In this document: one piece after another, positions 47,901 through 64,000 of the stretch
How positions within the stretch are numbered: position 1 is the stretch's first letter
How the letters are laid out: every line of letters begins with the position of its first letter
The notes under the pieces: generated by a model
Databases searched by the model: none
What the model saw: the letters and a program-made list of their open reading frames with translations, nothing else
Told to the model about the DNA's origin: nothing
Translations under genes and position numbers: made by a program
Source of the DNA: Apostichopus japonicus
Lineage: Eukaryota > Echinodermata > Holothuroidea > Aspidochirotida > Stichopodidae
Length of the DNA: 64,000 bases
Assembly: GCF_037975245.1 (NCBI RefSeq)
Contig: NC_092568.1
Coordinates: 10,997,501-11,061,500 of the forward strand
Direction of reading: 5' to 3'

Positions 47901-49749
47901 AATACGCATGACGTTCGCTCACGAAACTTTTAACCGGGATATTATACAAATAATGAATGGTTATGTGTGCAATAGTGCAAATATTTCATGAGTTGAAAGA
48001 TGTAATTCGTTTCACACATAACCATTCATTTTTTGTTTTATACAACACCTTCAAATTTGGATATAATTGCATGTAAAATGCACTCATGCAACAGATTGTT
48101 TTGAACAGACAGGTTTCTCTGCTCTCTTACCATTGAAAAAAGTGCTATCAAAAAAGTATAACGAATGGTTCTATCATCATAGCGTGCAATAGAGCGGATT
48201 TTGCATGCAATCGACGAGCAATTGACCAATCAAATGGCCGGAATATAATTAGGTGTTGTATAATATGTAATATCTATTCATTTTCGAAGGCTTTCGAAGG
48301 CACCTCACATGACGTACCGTAAGTCCTTAATACTCACACGGTTATAGGACGGGCATGAGGTAGGATCAAATTGTTTGGTTTTCTTGCCCAGGCGCTATCT
48401 TGGGTGACAGTTCTTAAAAAGACTCACAAGTAGTTTATGATGAGCGCCATCCCAATATTGTCACACGCTTTCCCTTCGTAGGGTAATGCTCACCTACCTG
48501 TGGTCTATCTTGGTTAGACCTAAATTCATGCAACTGTCCAGGGGTGAGTTCGGGTAGATAAAACAGGTTAGAGTGTTCTCGCAACTGTTCTTTGTTTGCT
48601 AGATTGACTTATTCATGACTGCAGAACACGTACAGAGTCTCAGTTATGGGGGTGCATATGTATATTATTTCCCCTGTCATAGACCTACCTATATCGTACT
48701 ATAGCTAAATCCGTAAATAATTTCTAATTAAAAGTGTCAAAGAAAAGTACTTGATTCTCAAGCTGCATCTTGCGATGGGTTATAACTTTGCATCAGTCTG
48801 ACCATATAATATTCATACGTACAATGACGTAACGTCAGGGCCTAGTCGAGATGGGGAGAAGTACCGGGCCCGGGCCCTGATTGGCCTATAGTCTAGAAAG
48901 AAAAGACATCGGGTTCACACAACACATTGCGTTGATAAACAATATCATCAAAGAAAATGTGGGAACCGAATCTCAGCTAGTGAGGTCGCACCATTGCTCA
49001 CTTCGATAGCCTTGAAGGCCCATCTAATCCTTTGCCCACGGGCCCCGAGTTAATCATAACGATGCTGCGGACATAATAGAGAGTCCCTCAATCAAATATA
49101 AGAGATCCATGGTTATCACCATTCGGATGCTCCTAATTTATGATTCAACTAATTTTTGTCAAACAAATTTATTGCCACGTTAAAAACCTTTGACAATCAT
49201 TTAAGCATTATGACATTGAAGGTTCCTTGCATGAACTGTTGAAACAATTCCAAACACTTTAAATGAAAACGATGGTTCAAAGAAAATGTCAACTGCATAT
49301 TTTCAACAATCAAATTAACCCAAACACAATCTACTTCAATCCAACATTTCTTGTTTAAGAACGTAATGCAGAGTTTCCCTTGACTGTATCATTGAATTTA
49401 ATTCGTACACACTCAAGTCAATCGATAGAAATAACTGAATTGTATATTTTGATTTCACTTCATTACACAATTCTTTGTCTTTCTATATAGCCTGCCACAT
49501 GTATTCAAACAATTTAACCTGGATTTCCTGGCAGGCCTTCTTTCATCCATGGTCTGTAATTACATGCACAGTTTGTTGTTAATGTTAATCTAATGAGTTT
49601 CTGAATGCATGGAATTCCTTTGAGATAGGATTGGTGAATAAAATTGCCACAGCTGGTTTAAAACAAACCTGAGAATGACCCTGCCTTACTTCATCTGACA
49701 GGAGTATATATTTGATCATAATTTCTGGATTTATTAAAGCAGCCAGTTG

Positions 49750-49752
<3 letters not shown>

Positions 49753-49839
<87 letters not shown>

Positions 49840-49850
49840 ATATATATTTT

Positions 49851-49881
<31 letters not shown>

Positions 49882-49961
49882 ATATAGTTTTTTCACTGTT
49901 TTCACTGAAGTTTTTTTCATTTTTCACTGTTCTTGATTTTCCAACTCATTACGATTTTCAT

Positions 49962-50041
<80 letters not shown>
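49753..50041 (+). repeat. TA arrays enclosing a SINE 3' body
   Basis: TA arrays at 49753-49886 (with TTTA interruptions) and 49967-50041 flank an 80-bp stretch with CACTGTTCTTGATTTTCCAA and CTCATTACGATTTTCAT. That stretch matches the tail body of the SINE at 25618-25826, followed in both places by TA units. This is a 5'-truncated copy of that family in plus orientation. Confidence 0.75.
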
Positions 50042-50048
<7 letters not shown>

Positions 50049-51600
50049 TATGTATATTTATATATATAGGCAATTATCTTAACATCCCATTGCGGTCATT
50101 GTAAGGGAATGGTCCGGTAATATAATGGTCACAATTTATTACTCAAGTTTTAATAGGTATACATCGTTCAGTAGGATGGTACATACAGTCACGTCCAACA
50201 CATGACTTCATATTCTATTTTAATGGCGCCATAGACGAATGCATACATCCCAAAATCATGTTGTTATAAGCGAACCTGTCACATCGTGGCCTCATAAGAC
50301 CGATTCGATTATATTCCGTCATGTGTTATCCATACAATGATTGTTTATGTTGAATCGGAAGCTATAGATTAGATGTAATAGACATGAGCTCTGCCTACGT
50401 GCACGTCTTAAGTTGTATCTCATGGCCTCACTATACTTATTTACATTGAAAAGAACCGGTAAGGTATCTCCCTCTTTCTCTGAATCAGCTCACAAGTATT
50501 CACACACGTCTACTGTAGATGAAGGTTAACTATGGACTGAAGGTCTGTTGCCATGCCCATTTATATATATCTCTGTGTTGGGAGGCTAATCCCTATTGGA
50601 TGTTGATACACATTCCATTGCGCTTGTGTTATGCCAGGTTGATTAGGTTCAATTCTGTTGACAATAACCCGTCCTAGCAGTGTCACATTTGACAGTGTAG
50701 CTCAAGGCTAGAACTAATTAGAATGTTACAAGAATATGGTTAACGTGATTCAAGTAACGCAAATACATTGTCAACTTTCTCGGAAGGGAAATCACAAGGG
50801 GATGGGGGAGGGAAGAAAAGAAGGAAGGAAGGGGGGGGGGGAGTGAAGGAGAGCTATGGAAGGAAGGAAGGAGGGAAGGGGGGGGGGGGTTGTTTGTGTA
50901 TATTTCGAACGAAAATTACAACTTAAGTTTGATGCCAGTAAATTCGATTACCAGACAAACTTATAATTTTGTTAAAGGCTTACCTGGTGTAGTGCATCCT
51001 AGTTTACAGTCGCTGAGATGAGATGTGTATATGGTACATATTATTTCATTTTATTTTATTTTAAAAAGCAATGCTAAGAAGGCCCAGGGTCTTTCCTTTA
51101 TCACATATCTTTTCCCCCCGCTGAATACGTCTGTCAGAGTTGAATCTCAAGCCGGAAAGAAGTTTATTGTTATTTTTTATAATCTTGCAGTTATTGAGCT
51201 TCAGTGCTGACAGAATTTTCATACATTCTTTACGTTTTTCAGAACTACCCTGAAACAGTAATAACAATAATCCATAGTGCCCATTGCAATTTACATCCCA
51301 TAATGTTCTCTTTCCCAGTGGGGTGTAATTGGAAATGTCTTACATGATTGTTTCATAGCATGATCTTCAGTACCCTTCATAACCCCCCCCCTTCCCCTTA
51401 CATAATAATTGTGTCTGGTATTGCAGTAGAAATAACTAATACACCAACACCACATTGTATACGGTAGGCAATACGCAGAACCTACATAAATTCGCACATA
51501 ACAATGCACACGGCATATATCGCTGTACACTATAGTGTATATCGATTACATTAAAGTATATCTCAAATATAGGCCTACTTTAAAACTATCTTTATTATAG

Positions 51601-51853
51601 TATGGCGGAGTGTATAGCCTAGTGGTTAACGCCGGCGTCTCCCAGTCATGAGATCCCCGGTTCGATTCCCCGCCGACAGCAATGTGTGTCGTCTGGCAAG
51701 GGTGTTGTTCAATAACAACTTCCCGACATGGACGTTAAATGGATGTGTGCCGAGAGATTGGCTTCGGTCAGCTTGCGAGTCTACAAGCCTCCATGGCTTC
51801 TTTCGCGAGTTCCTGCTTGCGGGAAGATCACATATACATACATACATACATAG
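51601..51853 (+). mobile_element. tRNA-derived SINE with (CATA)n tail
   Basis: A box TAGCCTAGTGGTTAACG (51615-51631) and B box GGTTCGATTCC (51659-51669) have normal tRNA spacing. A non-tRNA body with GCTTGCGAGTCTACAAGCC follows, and the element ends in an ATACATACATACATAC tail near 51834-51851. Its tRNA-like part lacks a full paired acceptor stem, so it is not a working tRNA gene. Confidence 0.75.
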
Positions 51854-54082
51854 TATGGGGGTGGGTAGCTTTAGATCACACAATGTAGCACAAGTTTGCA
51901 ACTAATCATTCTACCAAACTTTCTGAAAGGGGAGGGCCTATGCCTCCCATTTAACGATATAACATCTTCTCCCCCTCTCCGCCCCTCCCTCAGTGCGTAT
52001 ATTGTGGTTGCGCCCATTTATATAAGGTTCATCCTATGACAGTTGTATCATGACCACGTATAGACTGTACTGAGGCCTATAACCCGTTGTGGATGAGCCA
52101 TAATTATAGTTGTTTAAGGCCTATATACGGTAACTGTTCAGGGATATTGCACGCATATTTATAACATCGAATTGATTTCCCTGTAGTGAATAATTGTCTC
52201 CATTATAGTAATCTAATACTGTGTCTTCACTTAACTATTGCAACACACGCCATAATATAGCACATATAGCGCTATATATATACCTGGGCCCTGAAGGCAT
52301 TACGAGGGAACCTTATAGTGTGTAGGTTTAAACTGTATCGTGTATATTAAACTGTACCTTATACTGCTTCATATATACATTATATTGTATATAATGTAAT
52401 GTATACAATTTGTAGAATGTATTGTATTTGTATATTATTAATGTAATGTTTAAAGATTACATTGATTGGATTTCTCTCTAGTGAATATTTTTCTTATTAA
52501 TAGTCTATAGAGTTTATCCCAAGGACTGTCTGATGGAATTCAAATATATTTAGGGATGACGATCGTTATAGGATTCGCATGTTTTTACCTAGTAACATAC
52601 TGATAAACCCCCTTCTTGAAATTCATCTACCCCAGATGAAATGATACATTAGCTCAGCTTATGACATCCCTTCTTCGATATATAAAACTACAGTAATGGA
52701 ACCATGTGTTTGTTTAATGACTTTGACTAATGTACCCACAATCAAGTACATCTTACCAATCTTCTGTGGATGAAATTCATCTCACGTGATGTGCTTGCAC
52801 ATATTTCCTGTCCTTCTCTATAGGATGCTCAAATGCAACCACGGTGTTTATTTATAGTAACTTAGCTAATGTGCCCGCACCTTTCGATAGGCCTACATCA
52901 CCATCTCTGGATGATGATAGCTCTGCAGTTGTCTAAACAATCACTGTCCTTGAATTAGGTTAGTATGGAACACCCACGTGTCATAGACAACTGGTGGATG
53001 TAACGTGCAATATGCACACGCATCTCTGGCATAGCTGCTGTATGATATAATCATCATACGATGAACATATATAGAATGGACTGAATAACATATTTTAAGC
53101 TTTGACATTACCATTGCTATGCATTCCAGAACATTTTACTTGAAGAGAGTCCATTTAAACCTCTCTCCGAAATTTTGTCTTAAATTTCGTTTATGTGCCT
53201 CTGCCAAATGATTATTCAACCACAGATATTTGTAACCGTGGCAACAGTATATCGCCCTCATATAGTTTATCCCCCACCCCAACCCTTTCTCCATCTTGTA
53301 TAGAGGGCGCAGGTCTTTGAAATCGTGCAATTTGCATTTTACATGAACATCGGAGGGTTGGCAGCTTTCAGATAGCGATCCTGCTACGTATGCTGAATAG
53401 CAGCCAAGTAATCAGCGAAGACATATTTAAAGTCCTTCTCCGAATCAATTAAAGAATTACATGTAAGTTTGCTCTTTGTGTGTGTGTCGATGTTGGATTA
53501 TTCTGACCTTAATTTGACCGCTATGACAGGTCGTATGCATGAATGCAACACATCACACGGGTTAGCCTTTAGAGAGGGAAATACCTATAGCCGTGGGGAG
53601 ATGGGATTCATTTCGATTCCTGGAGATGAATCGTGAATGGTTTTCATCCAGAAATAATATCTATGGCATTAAATGCAGAGTTGCCATATACACAGTTGCA
53701 TGCCTGTGTACACCCCAGGGGACCAAATATGAGGTTTAAAGGTGGGTGCGTAAAGAGTCACGATCCATGACTTTAATAATTAAAAAAAAAGACAATGGGC
53801 TGGGTATAACAGTTATAACAATTGAGGCCTCTTCTGGAAAGCAGTGCATCTGCACTGAGCATGACTACTCTCATTAAAGATGACAATAATAAAAAAGAAA
53901 AGAAAAAAAAAAGAAAACAATAACTGCCCTTAATTTAAGTATGGTAATAATGTAATAATGCCATAATAATGCCATAATAATGCCGTTGTAACACCAATGA
54001 TTTATCTTAAATCCTCATTATTACAGCAAAGATCCCTAACAAATAGCGAAGTAGTATGAGTCCAGTAGTATTGGCCACAATC

Positions 54083-54319
54083 AGTGGTGTAGAGCTAAGG
54101 GTCAGCCTGGGGTGCATGACGACCCCATTTAATCACATAATGTGACTGAAGTGGACGAAAACCTTGCTCCTTTGTCGATAGTGCATTAACTGGTTCTTTC
54201 GATTATCTATAATTAATTGTATCGTTGAGATCAGAAACGGTTTGTCTCCAACACGGTCCATCATGAGCCAGGACGAGGCACAGGGGGACCCTGCCTGACC
54301 CCCCGGTGCACACTACTGG
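54083..54319. mobile_element. Possible hAT-like remnant
   Basis: The left end CAGTGGTGTAGAGC and the right end in reverse complement CAGTAGTGTGCACC resemble each other and known CAGTGG(C/T)GTAG ends. No target duplication is found, so this remains a guess. Confidence 0.25.
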
Positions 54320-54810
54320 ACCCCTCCCCCGATGTGAGGCACCATTAAGTATACAAAAGCTTTGTTACAGGACACGGATATAGTGCCACCTTAAATTATC
54401 GGTGCCCCGCTCCTCAGGTTGTTGTTACCGCCCATCCTACTCAGAATTCCTGGCTAGGGGTCTGTCTCTTACCCCTCTCTTACCCCCATCTATCCTAGCT
54501 AGTCCATCTAACTCCCTTCAGTTGATCTCAATCATTACACCCTGCATGTATATTGTATCCTCTGTCATATGTTTTGATTTGAAGACTCCTATTAATCGTT
54601 TCGAAATGACGGTAGGCATTTAAGACAATCCTAGTCTATAGTGATACCAATATAACGTCGCTTCAATTCTCTGATCAGTCAAATACGGTAAAGGGATGCG
54701 TAGAGAGCATTTATACACAGACGGCTGTCCATGATAACTGCATAAACTGTATATGTATACACTTTATCACAGTATATAATCACAACACTATCATCATCAT
54801 TATTATCATC

Positions 54811-60401
<5,591 letters not shown>

Positions 60402-63400
60402 GCTAAACATTTCCATTGTGAGGCTGAGGAAGGCGGCTTTCATTTCCTTTAACTCTCTCTCTTTTTTAATTTTTGTTATCTTTGTTGGTTTCATATACTT
60501 TGAACGACGCGCGCGCATTGATTAATTGCTTTCGACTGAGTTGACAGACAAAACTAATTATTAAGAAAGAAGTTGAGGTCAGTAATACACGAGACACAAA
60601 CCCAACAATCGTTATTTGTAGAGATTACTATCTTGCACAACGTCCCCATATACAGTCAAGAAAATTGATGTTTATTCCATTTGGGAGATATCACAGAGTT
60701 AATGTGTTGTCACACACAATGCTAAAGACTTGGTCAAGTCTAAACATGACATCATAGAGCCACATAATGTGCTTCTAATTGTTTATGTTTGTTAGAACAA
60801 TGATTATGTCTGTAATCGAGATGGGTTTTGCAAATGCTAAATCAAATCTATTGAACCTTTAACGTGACATATTGATGTCATGGTTTGAATATCAAAACTA
60901 TTTACGTTCTACCTTGAAACATAGAAAGGAAAACAAACAGCGGGGTGAAATGTTTCCGTTCCTCATTGAGACATCATAGATTTTAGAAAATGACATCTTC
61001 AAAGAAGGATATCTCCCTATGGAACAATATGTTAGTTACATGTTTGGGGGAGAATTGTTTTCCATAGATCTCTGTCATATAAGCCAAAGATAATGGTTGG
61101 CTTTGTGTCCTATTTAAAGTTGGTTTTGAAAAGCGGTCAAATCTACACCAGGTGAGAAAAGGAATCTTAAATATTGATGTTGGATGAAGAGGGGTAAGGT
61201 AACAGTTATGACCAACCGATATCCCCGGTAATAACTTATGTCTACCACGCAATATCGAAGCAAATAAATCATTAAGTCGTTTCACAACGTTCTTTAAAAC
61301 TCTTTTTTCGAAACTCGTGATTGTGTAGCAGAACTGGTATAACTTTAGGCTCTCCCACTGTTATCGCCCCTGGTAGATTAACCCTATTTACGCACAACTC
61401 TAAATAAGGACTAAAAACTATAGGCCTTGTGAAAATATAAAATACATGCAGAGAAAAGGAAATTATTTTAGAGAGTTTGTAAATATTAGAAATTTAATAA
61501 TTAAAAGTGTTTAGTGCACGCAATGTAAAGCCAGCCAGTCAGCGCGTCGCTATCACTCACGTGATGCCTTTGTCAAAAATTTGTTGAAAGTAGCGTCTTG
61601 TCGGCATAGACACCAACATCAAATTTCCCAAAGGTTTAAAAAAAATGTAGATATGATTTTTTTTATACATATAAGAGTTTCTATTTCGATTTGTGATATT
61701 TTCAGCACAAATTGGAAACGTTTGATGACAAATTCAATATTTCTATATTTATTAATTTTTGACAATATATTCGCATGTTAATTTTTAAGGATATTGCTGA
61801 CGTCAGTTTATGTATTCGTACCTCATATTATGTGCCATCGTTGTTACTCTAATAACCCTTAACCCCCCCCCCCCCCAAATAGCCAATGGAAACGGATATG
61901 AAATGAAATTCCTAAAATAATATTCATGAAAATGGGCGATGCAATTGAAAGATGGTTTTAGAGATCACAAAACAATTATACTGCACCTTTCGAGCGGATT
62001 AAATCACCAGTTGGACTAAACTAGTTACGCCAGTCGGTTTGTCTGGTGAGTCTTCTATATCAACGGACTAGTTTCTAGAAAAGTAATATGTTATTGAAAC
62101 GTAGCATGCACTGATGGTGTTGTTGGTTCTAGTGGATTTGTTACATTATATACAAATGATCATTTTTACTAAAATTCATTTAGCCTTATTTCTTTCTTTA
62201 TATCTCTATCATCAATTGGAAAATTATCCTTTTGGATACAGACATTTAAGAGAGAAAAATGATGTAAACGCTTTTTCTGAATGTTGATGATTTTATTATA
62301 TCTAATGTTCTTTTCTATTTTTAATTTTGCAATATATTTGAGTTATTATATACGTCTTGTAAACTATGTGTAAAATTTTACAAAAGTGTTTTAAAGCAGA
62401 GAAATAACGTTTTTGACGATAAATGGAACAAAAGCAACAACATGAAAGTCAATCAAAATATTAGTTACATGTAAACAAAAATGTTCATCAGAATGACATT
62501 ATTTTAGAAAGATTGTTATCGTTCAATAGTTGTAATACGCAACTGTCATATTTCAGAAAAAAACTTTACTTATTGATCTTAATATTTTATTGAAGTTAAT
62601 GTTATTCAAGTTGATCCATATAATTATTAAATTGAAATATGAAATATAAACATATTGTAAAGATTACACCAGTGTTGCTGGTTCAAGCACCTTCCCCCTC
62701 CCCACACCATATCCACAAATGACCTAAAACTTGTACCGATTAGAAGACAGTGTACCTGCAACGCACAATTAGGAACGCCTATATCATATACCGTCCGATC
62801 AAATAATAAACCCCATCCATTTTAATGTAAGTTATACAGGCCCGCAGCCAGCTCCTTGATGCGAGAAGAAAAAGTCATAGTTGTTGTCCTCTTTTTTTTA
62901 AGAGTCAAAGAATCTAAGTTTAGTGAACGCTATACAATGATGACTTTTGTTTCTTTAATGGGGCTCAGAAACAAAATAGTGCTATCATTTTAACTATATT
63001 TGTATTTTTTCGACTTTGCGTCCGTAAGCAATTTCTTGGTTCGTCCTTGCTCATTCTGTGTGTGTGTGTGTGTGTGTGTGTTGGGGTAGAAGGTGGGGGG
63101 GGGGGGGGGGATTCGCTCCCAATGGCTAACTAAAAAGGTCGCTGGATTTGGCACTAACTATATAGAACCAATTTTGTTTCATGATAAGAAAACAAAATAT
63201 TATACTTTGATCGTACCGACCACCAAAGTCCATTTGCGATTGACACTGCAGATATGTATTTATTAATACATTTCTTTTCCTGTTTGTATTTTAGTTGATC
63301 TTGTTGTTATATAGATGAAATGAAAGTTACTTGTATTAAATTTATTTAAACACTTCGTGGAGGAGCAGTCATAGCGTCGAAATATAGGCCTATTGTGTTA

Positions 63401-64000
63401 TATTTTTGTAAAAATTTTGAGTATGTTAAAAAAAGTTGTTCTTATTTAAATCTTGTGTTGTTAGTTTCCTAATCTGTTAGGTTTAAGAATAAAAGGTAAA
63501 TTGTTTCGTCCCATATGCATGTTTTCAGAAAACTGTAAAGAAAACAAAGACGTATGTTTACATAATAATTAGGAGCAAAAATATTTAAATTTAAGTCCAT
63601 ATGTTATGATAAATATCCAAGTACTGCCTCAGGAGGCTGCCTTCTCTGTTAATCTATATGTATAATATATAATGTAATAAGAACTCATAAACATTAATTT
63701 TAACATTTGCTTCGTCACTAAAGAGTAGACGCTCCCAGGCACACAGGCGTAGGATATTTAAACAAAAATGAGTCTCATAATATATAGTCATTGTTTTGGT
63801 TTTATTTTATTTTATTTTAATAAATGTTTTATTAATGTGTACCTTTGCCTACAAATCATCTCTCGCCATTTTTTTGCAACTTTGTGGTAATAGTTTTTAT
63901 TTCCTTTACGTTGACGCGAGAAAGCATAAACAGAAACTTTGAAACTGTTTGTGTGAACACCATGAGCTGGTGGGATAAGGAAGGAAGGAGGATATTTGTA
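60402..64000. other. Downstream region; no gene seen
   Basis: It should hold the 3' UTR of the preceding gene. The first AATAAA after the stop is near 61264, another near 63487. Other content: C run at 61863-61876, GT repeat at 63057-63080 followed by a G run at 63094-63110, and a TTTTA repeat at 63800-63822. No open frame here resembles a protein family known to me. Confidence 0.45.

Noticed and set aside
51601-51690. Functional tRNA gene
   Set aside because: tRNA-like head only; body and CATA tail show a SINE.

Overview
The window is animal nuclear DNA. Genes have many introns with GT-AG borders, the bulk is AT-rich, and it is full of short DNA-transposon remnants, tRNA-derived SINEs, TA microsatellites and minisatellites. 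Recognisable proteins (CoREST, TRPT1, ASRGL1, a mitoregulin-like microprotein) look like those of an invertebrate deuterostome. An echinoderm such as a sea cucumber is my best guess, but the sequence alone does not prove it.

Layout, left to right. (1) 1368-16544, plus strand: a complete 12-exon CoREST (RCOR) gene of 551 codons, with ELM2, SANT1, a GATA-like zinc finger, a linker/coiled coil, SANT2 and a proline-rich tail. (2) 16545-22158: RCOR 3' region with a 41-bp duplication, an 18-copy minisatellite and a hAT-like element that carries a 22-bp fused-TIR relic. (3) 22159-30026, plus strand: TRPT1 (tRNA 2'-phosphotransferase), six exons seen and the N-terminal exon not found; its first visible intron carries a broken Penelope-like retroelement and a SINE. 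(4) 30952-38049, minus strand: a complete six-exon ASRGL1 (Ntn-hydrolase isoaspartyl peptidase/L-asparaginase). (5) 38556-38732, minus strand: a 58-residue single-exon reading frame that matches mitoregulin (MTLN) in length, layout and key residues. It lies just upstream of ASRGL1, possibly in the same transcript. (6) 38733-42057: intergenic, with an unusual pair of palindromes. (7) 42058-60401, plus strand: an unrecognised gene, with a core of three exons (54811-60401, 180 codons) and a possible alternative first exon at 42058 in the same phase. The 12.7-kb gap between these first exons holds SINEs and long TA arrays. (8) 60402-64000: no gene seen.

How the genes relate: CoREST is a nuclear scaffold of the LSD1/HDAC repressor complex, TRPT1 acts on tRNA 2'-phosphates, ASRGL1 cleaves isoaspartyl peptides and asparagine, and mitoregulin is an inner-mitochondrial-membrane microprotein. 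They do not form one pathway. Their closeness is more likely inherited linkage, since human RCOR2, TRPT1 and ASRGL1 all lie on 11q12-q13. The two points of most interest are the mitoregulin-like microprotein, short enough for ordinary ORF length cut-offs to miss, and the GATA-like finger in CoREST.
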